Below the pieces are notes generated by a model. It saw only the letters and a program-made list of their open reading frames with translations. It was not told the DNA's origin and did not search any database. Shown piece by piece: positions 41,632-50,956 of a stretch of DNA of 64,000 nt. A program made the position numbers and the translations under genes. This DNA is from JAJDNH01 sp964552395 (GTDB taxonomy: Bacteria; Acidobacteriota; Thermoanaerobaculia; Thermoanaerobaculales; Sulfomarinibacteraceae), in the NCBI GenBank assembly GCA_964552395.1, contig CAZKGM010000012.1, forward strand, positions 1-64,000, read 5' to 3'. Within the stretch, counting starts at the first letter, position 1. Every line of letters begins with the position of its first letter.

Positions 41632-43740
41632 TCACTCCCCGGTCCACGACTCGATGCCGGTGATCCGCGCCCGCTGGCCGTCCACCTCGACCTCGTCCCC
41701 GACGGTGCGCCCGAGCAGGCCCAAGGCGAGCTCCGTACCGTTGGCGAAGACGCGGCGGTTGACGTCGGCATCCCACGGACCGAGGATGGTGACCGGATCG
41801 AGCTCCTCGCCGCCGACCCCCTCGAGCCGCACGATGGTGCCGATATTGACACGGGAGGCATCGGTGCTTCCCGGCTCGAGGATGCGGACCTGTGCGAGGT
41901 CGTGCTGGAGCTTGGCGGCCTTGGCCGATAGCAGCTCCTGGCGATCGCGGAGCATGTGGTACTCGAAGTTTTCGCGCAGGTCGCCCTCGGCTGCGGCGGC
42001 GGTGATCCCTTTTAACGTGCGCGGGATTTCCACCTCCAGCAACTGCTTGAGCTCGGCCTGCTTGACCTCGACCGCGCCGCGTGTGGCCACCATCAGCGGT
42101 GCCTCCTCGGTCGGAACCTGTGCCTTGCTGCTCGCCGCCGCCTGCTCAATGAGACGGACGCGGCCAGGTTCGAGGCTCGAGACTCGGATGATCCGCTCCA
42201 CGAACCGCTTCGCTTGCTCCGCTGTTGCAGTCTCCAGCAGCACTCGGACCGCCGCCCGGCCGCCGTCCAACAGCGCCTTCGCCCGTGCCCTGTATGGTGC
42301 GAACTCCTGCCGCGCGAGCATGTCCGGAATCCGTTCCAGGACGGAGGCCGTCATTCTGTCTTTCAAGGCTGCGGGGGCATCCTCATCGGACATTGCCTCG
42401 TGGGCCCAGACGAGCTGAGCGGCGTGCTGGAGCGGGTTGCGGAAGACCACCTCGAGAGCGGCGTCGAGACGCTCCTCTTGGCCGGCGCGGGTGAGCTCGG
42501 CGGCCAGCTCGGCCAGGATCGCCGGGTGCTCCTCGTGCAGCAGCCATCCGGCCCATACCTCGGGCCAGTCCTCTGGCCGCACCTCCCGCAGCTCGTGGAG
42601 GGCATCGGTGCGTGTGCTGCGGTCCTCGATGCCGGACAGGAGTGCGATGGCGGGCACGTTCTCGAGGAGCCGGTGGCGGGTCGCCTCGGCCGCTTGGCGG
42701 CCTCCCGGCAGCGTGCCGAGGGTCGCCGCCGTCTCCCAGGCGAGGCCGGGATCGGTCGTCTCGAGCTTCACCAGCGTTGCCTGCAGCCGCTCGGCCACCG
42801 TCCGGGCGAGGTCGTCGCCGCGGGCGGCGGCGCGGCGCGCGGTTGCCAGACGCTGCCGCGGCAGCGCCGCACTGAGCTCGTCGAGCAAAGCCTCGTCCGC
42901 GTCGCCGGAGCTCTGCGCTACGCTGTAGCGGAGGCGGGAGCCGTTGCCGCTCGAGATGACGCGCGGGTGCTTGCGTGCCTTGCCCCACCAAGCGGTCCAG
43001 CTGTCGGCTGGGAGCAGGCCTTCGAGGCCGCCCCTGATGGCCGTCACATCGGCCGCACCTGCGAGTGACTCCAGCAGCTCGGTCAGAGCCTCCCCGGGCC
43101 TCTCGGCAACCAGTGCGGCGAGGCCTTCAGGGTCGCTGACCTTGCGGTGGAGAAAGCTGCCCTCGGGCAGCCGGCGAATGTACTTGGCGATGGCACCGAA
43201 GGGGACGGAAACCGGTCGGGCGCCTCCAATGTCAACCTTGATGTTCCCGAGTTCGAGGTTGATGTCGGCAACTCGGCCGACGCCCTGCCCTGTGACTTCG
43301 ACCACGGTGCCGGTGTCGTGGTCCAGCCACTGCTCTGCGGCCTCGAGGGCCTCGAGAGGGCGTCTGGCTGTCCGCACCGCGCAGTGGTCGAGCACGCGAT
43401 CCAGAGACGGGCAGCCCCGGCGACTCTCTCGCAGGGCACTCTCCAGGCGTTCACGGAGGGAGGTGTCCGGCTTGCCGGCGAGGCGGACCAGCTCGCTCAG
43501 CACCACCAGGGCATCGGACCAGGCCGAGCGTTCCTCGAGCGCGTCCACGAGCACCTCGAGGAGAGTCACGGCGAGGTCCTTCTGGCCCGCCTTCCAGAGC
43601 TGGCGACGTATCTCCAGCAGCTCCTGCAGCGGGACCTGCGGCGCCTCGAGCAGCTCGAGCCACACCTCCTCCACGCGATCCCAGCTGCTGGTCACCACAG
43701 CCTCTCGAATGGTCTCCAGTGTCCCGTTTTCCTCGCTCAT
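41632..43740 (-). CDS. Very long GreA-type transcription elongation factor
   Basis: The 702-residue product ends (residues ~545-702) in a Gre factor: a coiled coil with EGDLRENFEYHMLRDRQELL, whose acidic tip is the part that enters the RNA polymerase channel, then the C-terminal domain (VNIGTIVRLEGVGGEELDPV...DEVEVDGQRARITGI). Ordinary GreA has ~158 residues; the preceding ~540 residues are helical, with a small beta region (DTGTVVEVTGQGVGRVADIN) near 145-190. Chlamydial GreA is also known to be very long, so this may be a recurrent design. It should rescue backtracked polymerase, with the long N-terminal part adding unknown contacts. Monocistronic. Confidence 0.8.
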   Translation of the reverse strand: MSEENGTLETIREAVVTSSWDRVEEVWLELLEAPQVPLQELLEIRRQLWKAGQKDLAVTLLEVLVDALEERSAWSDALVVLSELVRLAGKPDTSLRERLESALRESRRGCPSLDRVLDHCAVRTARRPLEALEAAEQWLDHDTGTVVEVTGQGVGRVADINLELGNIKVDIGGARPVSVPFGAIAKYIRRLPEGSFLHRKVSDPEGLAALVAERPGEALTELLESLAGAADVTAIRGGLEGLLPADSWTAWWGKARKHPRVISSGNGSRLRYSVAQSSGDADEALLDELSAALPRQRLATARRAAARGDDLARTVAERLQATLVKLETTDPGLAWETAATLGTLPGGRQAAEATRHRLLENVPAIALLSGIEDRSTRTDALHELREVRPEDWPEVWAGWLLHEEHPAILAELAAELTRAGQEERLDAALEVVFRNPLQHAAQLVWAHEAMSDEDAPAALKDRMTASVLERIPDMLARQEFAPYRARAKALLDGGRAAVRVLLETATAEQAKRFVERIIRVSSLEPGRVRLIEQAAASSKAQVPTEEAPLMVATRGAVEVKQAELKQLLEVEIPRTLKGITAAAAEGDLRENFEYHMLRDRQELLSAKAAKLQHDLAQVRILEPGSTDASRVNIGTIVRLEGVGGEELDPVTILGPWDADVNRRVFANGTELALGLLGRTVGDEVEVDGQRARITGIESWTGE

Positions 43741-43861
43741 GCCACCTCCGCCGCGTCTTGGCGACCGTCCGCGATTCTACACCGGGCGCGAGAACGGCCT
43801 CCTTGGCAACCGGCCTCCGATGGCGTACGGTGAGGATCGACCAACGGCTCGGAGGTGAGAC

Positions 43862-45484
43862 ATGACTCGTGCTCTGGTTGCGTTCTTGGGCGTGATGACG
43901 CTCGTCGGGATCACCGCCGGTGCCGGGGAGCTGGATCGGCTTCCTCTCGGCTCTTCGGATCTCGCGTACTCGACCGGCTCGGCGCGGGCGGGCCAGCTCT
44001 ACGATGCCCAGACCGGCAAGGTCGTGACCGAGGCGGAGGCGATCGACCGCCTGGCCGCGGCCCGAGTCATCCTGCTCGGCGAAGACCACACTGCGATCGC
44101 CCAGAAGCAGCTGCAGGCGCGCCTCGTCGACAGCCTCGCAGATCGGGCGCCCAACCTCGTCCTGGGAATGGAGTTCTTCCAACGCGGGGATGACGCGGTG
44201 CTCGCCCGGTGGACGAGCGATGAGCTCAACGGCGACCCGTTCCTTCTCGCCTCGGACTGGTACGACCGAGGCGGCTACAACTGGGTGTACTACGCTCCGG
44301 TGATGGACGAGGCGCAACGGCGCGGCCTTCGCGTCGTCGGCCTCAATGTGCCGCGCGAGATCCCCCGTGCCGTCAGCCACGGCGGGCTCGAGGGTCTGTC
44401 GCCCGAGCAGCGGGCCGAGGTGGGCGGCGTCGAGACCGCCGGCTCACCGCAGCACCGGTACCTGATCAGCAGGTTCTTCGGCGACTCGGTTGCCCTCATG
44501 CCGGGGGCCTGGTTTGACCGGATGTACGCGGCCCAGTGCCTGTGGGACGTTGTTATGGCACGCTCGATCCTCGCCAAGCTGCCCGCCGACGGTGCGATGG
44601 TGGTTGTGGTGGGGTCGGGGCATGTCGCCTACGGCCTCGGCATTGCCCGTCGCATTCACGAGGAGCTGGCGCGCCGCGGCGAGCCCGATATTCGAGTCGC
44701 GACCCTGTGCCCGGTCACCGCGCCGGCGCCCGAACCGGGAGGGCAGCCGCACGGGCACCCGATGGGGGACATGGGAGGAGGCGGGGCCGACGCCGGCCCG
44801 CCGGCGCCGTTCGCCAGGTCCCTGGCCGACATCGTGGCGGTCTTCGCCGATACCGGCGGCGTCGAGGTCGTGCCGCGCCTCGGGCTCACGCTCGAAGATG
44901 GCGACAACGGTACGATCATGGTCAAGCGGGCGTGGCCCGACACGCCATCCGCGGATGCCGGTCTGCAGAAGGGTGACCGGATCGTCGACCTCAACGGCGT
45001 GGTTCCCGAGGACATCCAGCACCTTCGCCTTGCGTTGGCGCGGCTGCGGTGGGGCGACCGCTTCGATGTCGCGGCGCAGCGGGACGGAAAGGCGGTCAGC
45101 GCCGTCTCCCTCCTGGAGCCCGAGGTCACCAGCACCGAGGTTTCGGTCGCCCCTGGCTGGACGGTCTCCGATCTGAGCACCTTTGATCCGAGCTCTCCGG
45201 AACCGGTGACAACAACCGGGATTATTCCCGCTGACGACGCACGGAGCATGCGCGTGGTGTCACGCGACGGTGCGCCGAAGCGGGTCGAGGTGTGGGATGG
45301 GGAGACGCTCGCCGAGGTCCATGAGCTCGATGGGTCGGGGCGGGTCGTTCGCTCTATCTTCCGTAGCGCCCTTCCCGGCGGCGCCGTCGAGGTGTGCTAC
45401 GAGCGAGCGGCCGATGGGAAGGTCGTCTCGACCGGCCGCTTCGACCGTGGCGGTAAACAGGTGGGGGAGGAGGTCGTCAGGTGA
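43862..45484 (+). CDS. ChaN family iron/heme-binding-like protein fused to a PDZ domain, exported
   Basis: The 540-residue product has a signal peptide (LVAFLGVMTLVGITAG). Residues ~45-280 are a ChaN/DUF399 domain (VILLGEDHTAIAQKQLQARL, LGMEFFQRGDD, VVVVGSGHVAYGLGIARRI), a family linked to heme binding in Campylobacter. A His/Met/Gly-rich linker (HGHPMGDMGGGG) may bind metal. Residues ~340-415 form a PDZ domain (RAWPDTPSADAGLQKGDRIV). The last ~110 residues include an MORN-like tail (EVHELDGSGRVVRSIF). No catalytic protease residues are seen. A GGAGGTGAGAC site precedes the ATG. It is divergent from greA. Confidence 0.75.
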   Translation: MTRALVAFLGVMTLVGITAGAGELDRLPLGSSDLAYSTGSARAGQLYDAQTGKVVTEAEAIDRLAAARVILLGEDHTAIAQKQLQARLVDSLADRAPNLVLGMEFFQRGDDAVLARWTSDELNGDPFLLASDWYDRGGYNWVYYAPVMDEAQRRGLRVVGLNVPREIPRAVSHGGLEGLSPEQRAEVGGVETAGSPQHRYLISRFFGDSVALMPGAWFDRMYAAQCLWDVVMARSILAKLPADGAMVVVVGSGHVAYGLGIARRIHEELARRGEPDIRVATLCPVTAPAPEPGGQPHGHPMGDMGGGGADAGPPAPFARSLADIVAVFADTGGVEVVPRLGLTLEDGDNGTIMVKRAWPDTPSADAGLQKGDRIVDLNGVVPEDIQHLRLALARLRWGDRFDVAAQRDGKAVSAVSLLEPEVTSTEVSVAPGWTVSDLSTFDPSSPEPVTTTGIIPADDARSMRVVSRDGAPKRVEVWDGETLAEVHELDGSGRVVRSIFRSALPGGAVEVCYERAADGKVVSTGRFDRGGKQVGEEVVR

Positions 45485-45610
45485 CACCCGCGGGACCTCC
45501 CGGTTAGCCGGGTCGCTGCGAGCCCTGCCCCCGGCGCCAGACGAGGAGGCGATGGCGGCCCGGGCCCGGCCATTGGTACAATCTGTGGTCGGCCCCAAGG
45601 GCCACGAGTT

Positions 45611-46423
45611 ATGTACGAGAGCTTCTACGGCCTTGCCGAATCTCCGTTCAGAATCACGCCGGACCCGCGCTACCTGTTTTTCTCGCGCCGGCACCGGGAG
45701 GCTTACGATCACGTGCTGTTCGGGATCACCCAGAGGCGCGGCTTCATCCAGCTGACCGGCGAGGTCGGTGCCGGCAAGAGCACGTTGACACGGGCGTTGC
45801 TGGAACGCCTCGATGACGGCTTCGCCACCGCCCTGATCCTCAACCCGGTGATGACCGGGATCCAGCTCCTGCGCTCGATTCTGAGAGAGCTCGGCCTTGA
45901 CGGCGGCGGCAACGACAGGGTGCGGCTCATCGAGCGCCTCAACGCCTTCCTGCTCGAACGCGTGGCCGCGGGTGACGATGTGGTTCTCTTCATCGACGAG
46001 GCGCAGGACATGTCCGACGATCTCCTCGAGCAGGTCAGGCTGTTGTCCAACCTCGAGACCGACGACCGCAAGCTGCTGCAGATCGTGATCGTCGGCCAGC
46101 CCGAGCTGAAGGCCAAGCTTGAGCGTCCGGAGCTGCGACAGCTGCGGCAGCGCATCACCGTGCGCTACCACCTGGGCCCGATAGACCGCCGGGAGACCGA
46201 GGCCTACATCCTCCACCGCCTGCAGGTTGCCGGCGCCAACGGTAGGCCGACCTTCAGTCCCTGGGCGCTACGCGCCGTCCACTTGTATGCGCGCGGCGTG
46301 CCGCGTCTGATCAATGCCGTTTGTGACGCGTCTCTGCTGGCCGGTTACGTCGACGGGCGCGACCGGCTCGGCTGGCGTCAGGTGCGGCGTGCGGTTCGTC
46401 AGCTCGAAGGGAGGCTGCGGTGA
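45611..46423 (+). CDS. ExeA/GspA-like AAA ATPase
   Basis: The 270-residue ATPase has Walker A GEVGAGKST, Walker B VVLFIDEAQDM and the sensor region LLQIVIVGQPELKAKLERPE, with the family's opening YESFYGLAESPFRITPDPRY. ExeA-type ATPases work with GspB to place the type II secretion secretin in peptidoglycan, and relatives act in exopolysaccharide export. The usual C-terminal peptidoglycan-binding domain is absent at this length. It is coupled to a GspB-like gene (GTGA) but no other secretion gene is nearby. TACAAT at 45577-45582 is a possible -10. Confidence 0.82.
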   Translation: MYESFYGLAESPFRITPDPRYLFFSRRHREAYDHVLFGITQRRGFIQLTGEVGAGKSTLTRALLERLDDGFATALILNPVMTGIQLLRSILRELGLDGGGNDRVRLIERLNAFLLERVAAGDDVVLFIDEAQDMSDDLLEQVRLLSNLETDDRKLLQIVIVGQPELKAKLERPELRQLRQRITVRYHLGPIDRRETEAYILHRLQVAGANGRPTFSPWALRAVHLYARGVPRLINAVCDASLLAGYVDGRDRLGWRQVRRAVRQLEGRLR

Positions 46424-47295
46424 GCCTGATTTCCGAGGCGTTGCGCAAGGCCCGTCAAGAGGCCGCCGAGTCGCGGCAGCGGGAGCGCGGCGCGCGCATC
46501 GCGGGGCTGGTGAGCGAGCCGGTAGAGCGCCGGCGTTCGCGATCGGCGCTTGTGCTGGTCGTGGCGGTCGGCGCCGCGTGTCTCGGCGCTGCGGGTGCCT
46601 GGTGGGGTTTTCACGGCCGCGGTCCGACAGCAGTGGCGGAGGCAGGTGGTCGCGCGCCCGTGGCTGCGGCTGCGCCGTCTCCGACCTCCACTCCGACACC
46701 GGCGGGAGCCGTGGCAAGGGTGGACACTCCGGACCCGCAGCCAACACCGATGCCGACAGGAACGGCCGCGGCTGGGGCCGCCGGGCAGCCGCAGCCGTCC
46801 TCCCTTGCGGTGACTCCGGGTGTGACGCCGACGCCAGCGGCTCAGTCTGCCGAAGACACCGGGGTCGAGGGACGTGAAGCGCCGCCGAGCCCGACGGCAG
46901 CCGCACAGGCGCCCCCGACGCCGACCGTGACACCGGCCGAGCCGCCGCTCGTGACGGTGCGCGACGTGTCGGGCGAGGGTAGGGTCAGGTTCGGTAGGCC
47001 TGGAAGGCCGTCAGCCACACCTGTCGTGCACCGGACGCCCAGCCCTACGCCGACAGCGGAGGTGCAGCGGAAGACCGCCTCCCAGCCCCGTGAGTTCCTA
47101 GTCACCGCACATGTCGGTCGCGTCACGCTCGAGCTCGACTACCTCGTCTACCGTCCGGATGACCCGTTTGCCCAGATCAATGGGCAGGAGGTGCACGTCG
47201 GCTCCAAGATCGAGGGTTTCGTGGTCGAGGAGATTACCCGCGACTTCGTCCGCCTCCGTGACGCCAAGGGCCCGCTGCTGCTGCGTGTCCACTGA
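46420..47295 (+). CDS. GspB-like general secretion pathway protein
   Basis: The 291-residue product opens SLISEALRKARQEAAESRQR, the usual GspB-type cytoplasmic start, followed by one transmembrane helix (SALVLVVAVGAACLGAAGAW), a ~150-residue Pro/Ala/Thr-rich periplasmic linker and a C-terminal T2SSB-like domain (DDPFAQINGQEVHVGSKIEG...RDFVRLRDAKGPLLLRVH). It should span the periplasm as partner of the ExeA ATPase. A GGGAGG site precedes the GTG start. The linker is rich in short Pro-Thr repeats (PTPTPTPA-like) and is low complexity. Confidence 0.8.
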   Translation: MSLISEALRKARQEAAESRQRERGARIAGLVSEPVERRRSRSALVLVVAVGAACLGAAGAWWGFHGRGPTAVAEAGGRAPVAAAAPSPTSTPTPAGAVARVDTPDPQPTPMPTGTAAAGAAGQPQPSSLAVTPGVTPTPAAQSAEDTGVEGREAPPSPTAAAQAPPTPTVTPAEPPLVTVRDVSGEGRVRFGRPGRPSATPVVHRTPSPTPTAEVQRKTASQPREFLVTAHVGRVTLELDYLVYRPDDPFAQINGQEVHVGSKIEGFVVEEITRDFVRLRDAKGPLLLRVH

Positions 47296-47318
47296 ACGGA
47301 TAGCCACTCACCCACCTG

Positions 47319-47410
47319 GTGACGGAGTGACGACGTGACGGAGTGACGGAGTGACGGAGTGACGGAGACCCCCACCCACCCTCCCGGTGAGAAGGTGAGA
47401 AGGTGAGGAG
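47319..47410. repeat. GTGACGGA octamer array (six units) and GGTGAGAA array (three units)
   Basis: Units at 47319-47366 are GTGACGGA with one variant (GTGACGAC). Three GGTGAGAA-type octamers lie at 47386-47409. CACCCACC precedes the first and CCCCCACCCACCC separates them. The region lies between the converging GspB and M1/M28 peptidase genes, and 47296-47581 holds nothing else that I recognise. Confidence 0.8.
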
Positions 47411-47581
47411 GGCCGCCACCTACCCGGAGAAGGCGGGCGGAGCGCGCTCCACACACCGAGCCAACAGAAGCGCAGCCCCACCGCCACCCAGGTGCTTCCT
47501 CGCCTTCGGCTCGTCAGAATGGCAGGGGAGGGACGGTTCGTCAGAACGACAGAAAGAAGGGCTGCGCGCTCCCGGTGCCCG

Positions 47582-50500
47582 TCACCGCTCCGTCAGACGT
47601 GCGGTCAGCTGGACCGGTTTTCCCTCCCGCAGAACCGTGATCTGGACCTCGTCCCCCGGCTGATGTGCCTTGAGGGCGCCGGAGTAGGCGCGGAGGTCGG
47701 CGATGGATTCTCCTGCGAACGCGGTCACGATGTCGCCGGCCCGCATCCCGGCCCGCTCCGCCGCCGATCCCGGCAGGACCTGCGCCACGCGCACGCCGGG
47801 CCCGCTGAACGCGAAGTCGGGCATCGTGCCGAGGCTGACCCGGCGCGCGGCGCCGGCGGGCGGAGCCGGCACTGCCTCCCGGCCGGCGATCGTGACGGTG
47901 AGCGGATCGCTGCGCCCGGCAAGGTAAGCGATCGCCTCATGTGCGGCCTCGACGATGGTGGCCATGCCGGCGGCGTCGATCTTGTCGGGGGTGTCCGAAG
48001 GCCGGTGGTAGTCGGCGTTCGGACCGGTGAACAGCTGCACCGCCGGCACCCCGTGCTCCAGGCAGGCGCCCTGATCCGAGCTGTCGAGGGGCTCGGAGAC
48101 GACGGCCACCGGCGTCCCGATCGTGTAGCCGACTCCCATCCAGATGAAGCGCCACTCGCGGGCCGAGTCGGCGCCGAGGACGTACAGCTTGCCGTTCCTG
48201 AGCCGGCCCACGGTGTCGAGGTTGATGCAGGCGAACGGGAGCTTGTCGGCATCGACGGTCGCCAGCAGGTGGCGGGATCCGAGCAGCCCAGCCTCCTCCC
48301 CGGTCGTCACCGCGAACAGCACCGGGCGCGGGGATGGCGGCTCGGCCGCAACCATCCGGCACAGCTCCAGCAGCACGGCGACGCCAGAGGCATTGTCGTC
48401 CGCGCCGGGATGAATCTTGCCCTGGTTGCCCGCGCGGACGTCGGGCCAGCCGCGGCCCAGGTGGTCGAGGTGTGCGAGGACCAGCACCGGGTGGCCGGCC
48501 AGAGCTGGGTCGGTGCCTGGGCGGCGGGCCAGTAGGTTGGTCAGCACCATATGGTGCGGTGTGGCGCCACCTGTCCAGCTCCAGCTTTGACCGAAGCCGT
48601 GGTCCCCGCCGGGCTCAAGGCCGCTCGCCGCGAGGCGCTGCTCGACCCATTCGGTGGCCCTCGCGAGACCGTCGCTTCCCAGCCCGCGCCCCTCGAGTGC
48701 GGGTGCGGCAAGGATGTCGACCGTGTGTTGCAGGGAAGCCGCGTCCACTTCAGGTGGCAGCTCGGCGAGAGGCTCTCGCTTGGGCAGGTGCAGCTCTGCC
48801 GGCGGGCCGTCGGTCAGGTTCCTCACCAGCGGCGACGCCAGCGGTTGCCAGAGCCCCTTGGCCACGTTCTCCGGCTCCGGGCCCTTGAACGCGAGGTAGG
48901 AGTAGCGGGTGTAGTGGGGGAGCTTGCGGGCGAGCCCGGGGATCGCCGAGACCGGGGCGGCCGTGACGAGGCCGATCGCGTCCGAGGGGTATGCTCCTCG
49001 CGCAACCAGAACAACCGAGGTCGCAGACGTTGCGAATCTCTCTCCGGCCACCGTGAGCTGGGACGGGCCGAGCTCGACGTCGTGTGCGGCGAGACGGCCG
49101 GCGACCGCGCCGGCGAAGCGGTTCTCCCGACCCAGCACCCACAGCGATCCGGCGGGTAGGGAGGTGAGGTCACGGTCGAGCGCGATCCGCGGTTCCTGTG
49201 GCCGTGTCCAGTCGGCAGCCAGTCGGCGCCACGCGTCGATCTCAGCTGCCGCGGCCGCTGCCGGCAGGACGAAAAGCGGCCGGCTGGCGCCGAACAGCGT
49301 CGACAGCGCCGGCGGCACCTCACGGGGGTCGAGATGGCGCATGACGTCGAACGCCGGGTCGACGTCGAGACGGAGGGGCTTGGATGGGCACGGGATGGTC
49401 ACCGTGCACTCCCGGCCGCGGGCCTCGGCGACCTTCCAGATGGGGTCGGATCTTCCATCAACGGTGACGGCGACGGGCACGTCGACCGGGAACGGCGCCT
49501 CAAACTGAGCCTGCCGGAGGGTGAGCGTGACCTCCCATGGGAGGGTACCGCCGGCGCGCGCCGCCTTGATCGTGTCGATCTCGATCTGCGGCGCCCCGGT
49601 GCGGGAGGTCCAGGTCGCGAAGAAGCGCGTCCAGTCCCTGCCGGTGACCTCGGACAGGGCGTCGGCGATATCGGCGAATGAGGCGCGACTGAAGCGGTGG
49701 CGGGAGTAGAAAAGCGAAAGAGCGGCGAGGAACTGCCGGTCACCGACGGCCCGTCGGACCATGTGGAAGAGCATCAAGCTCTTGCCGTACCCGACCGCTT
49801 CCGAAGCGGCGGAGAACCGGTTATGGAACTCAGTCAGCGGGAAGTCTTTGCCGCCGCGAACGAAGTCGGAGAACTTCTTGAGCGTGGCGCGACGGTAGCC
49901 GGCGCCCTCGCCGCGCTGCTCGGCGAACAGGTGGTCCGCCATGTACGCCGTCAGGCCCTCGCACCAGTTGCCGGAGCTGAAATCGACGTAGGCCGAGTTC
50001 CCCCACCAGTTGTGCAGAAGTTCGTGCGGGTACGATGAGGTCAGGATCCACGGGAAGCGGATGACCCGCGGCCCGAGAAGCGTGAACCCGGGCATCCCGT
50101 AGCCGGTCTCCCAGAAGTTCTCGACCAGCGAGAACGACGAGTATGGGAAGGGGGGCAGCATCCCCTGGTACAGCTCGAGGTAGCGGTTGGTGGCCTTCAG
50201 GTAGCGGTCCGCCAGGCCGGGGTCGTCCTCACGCAGGAAGGCGTGGAGCTGTACTTTGCCGGCGACTCCGGCGTACTCGTGCCAAGGCCCGGCGACCAAG
50301 TAGATCTCCTCCTGGGGTGTGGCGCAGCTCCAGGACGTCGCTCGCGTCGCCTCGGTCGCCGGCTCGTTGCTCGCACGGGCGCCCTGGCTGACCACGTCCC
50401 AGGGGGGCGTCAGCCCGTGGACCTCGAGCTCGAACGTCACCAGGCCATCCCCGAACGTCGGTACCCAGAACGAGCTGCCGGCGAGGAAGGCGCCGCGCTC

Positions 50501-50956
50501 GTCGATCAGCCCGGGCGTCTCGGAGAAGCTGCGCTGGTACTCCGTGCCGGAGGTCGCGAGCGGATGGTTGATGACGCCGCCGTAGCGGATCTCGACCGGC
50601 TCACCCGCGCCGGGCGCGGCGACGAGCCGGTAGCCCAGCAGCGGCACGTCTCCAGCAGTCTCGGTGGTGGCGTTGACACCGAGGAAGTCGGCGGGCGGTG
50701 CCGCCTGCGTGGGCTGGAGCGTCCATCCTGCGGTTGTCACCCGCGGCTGCAGCCCGGCGTGCAGCACGAACCGGTAGGCGCCGTCTGCGTCCTGGCGGAC
50801 ATCCGCGCCGAAGGTGACACGGTCGACGACCTCGATCCGGTGGGCAGTGGGGAACAGCCTCACCCTCAGCGCATGGTGGGTGGGCGAGGCGAGCGCCGAA
50901 GGGGGCACGGCGCAGACGGCCAGGGCGAAGGCCAGGGCTCTGACCACTCTGTTCAT
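47582..50956 (-). CDS. Exported M1-like/M28/PDZ multidomain peptidase
   Basis: The 1,124-residue product has a signal peptide (RALAFALAVCAVPPSALA). Residues ~25-480 are an M1-type gluzincin: YPHELLHNWWGN is HExxH and NWCEGLTAY supplies the Glu 18 residues later. A linker region follows, then an M28 aminopeptidase domain (~755-1030: VLAHLDHLG, HPGADDNASGV, TTGEEAGLLGSRHL, NLDTVGR, NADYHRPSDTPDKI), all zinc ligands in place, and a C-terminal PDZ domain (~1045-1124). Two different zinc peptidases on one chain could process peptides in sequence in the periplasm. The first M1 aminopeptidase signature (GAMEN) is replaced by GYGMPG, so that half may act as an endopeptidase. It overlaps the LOG gene (ATGA). 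Confidence 0.85.
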   Translation of the reverse strand: MNRVVRALAFALAVCAVPPSALASPTHHALRVRLFPTAHRIEVVDRVTFGADVRQDADGAYRFVLHAGLQPRVTTAGWTLQPTQAAPPADFLGVNATTETAGDVPLLGYRLVAAPGAGEPVEIRYGGVINHPLATSGTEYQRSFSETPGLIDERGAFLAGSSFWVPTFGDGLVTFELEVHGLTPPWDVVSQGARASNEPATEATRATSWSCATPQEEIYLVAGPWHEYAGVAGKVQLHAFLREDDPGLADRYLKATNRYLELYQGMLPPFPYSSFSLVENFWETGYGMPGFTLLGPRVIRFPWILTSSYPHELLHNWWGNSAYVDFSSGNWCEGLTAYMADHLFAEQRGEGAGYRRATLKKFSDFVRGGKDFPLTEFHNRFSAASEAVGYGKSLMLFHMVRRAVGDRQFLAALSLFYSRHRFSRASFADIADALSEVTGRDWTRFFATWTSRTGAPQIEIDTIKAARAGGTLPWEVTLTLRQAQFEAPFPVDVPVAVTVDGRSDPIWKVAEARGRECTVTIPCPSKPLRLDVDPAFDVMRHLDPREVPPALSTLFGASRPLFVLPAAAAAAEIDAWRRLAADWTRPQEPRIALDRDLTSLPAGSLWVLGRENRFAGAVAGRLAAHDVELGPSQLTVAGERFATSATSVVLVARGAYPSDAIGLVTAAPVSAIPGLARKLPHYTRYSYLAFKGPEPENVAKGLWQPLASPLVRNLTDGPPAELHLPKREPLAELPPEVDAASLQHTVDILAAPALEGRGLGSDGLARATEWVEQRLAASGLEPGGDHGFGQSWSWTGGATPHHMVLTNLLARRPGTDPALAGHPVLVLAHLDHLGRGWPDVRAGNQGKIHPGADDNASGVAVLLELCRMVAAEPPSPRPVLFAVTTGEEAGLLGSRHLLATVDADKLPFACINLDTVGRLRNGKLYVLGADSAREWRFIWMGVGYTIGTPVAVVSEPLDSSDQGACLEHGVPAVQLFTGPNADYHRPSDTPDKIDAAGMATIVEAAHEAIAYLAGRSDPLTVTIAGREAVPAPPAGAARRVSLGTMPDFAFSGPGVRVAQVLPGSAAERAGMRAGDIVTAFAGESIADLRAYSGALKAHQPGDEVQITVLREGKPVQLTARLTER

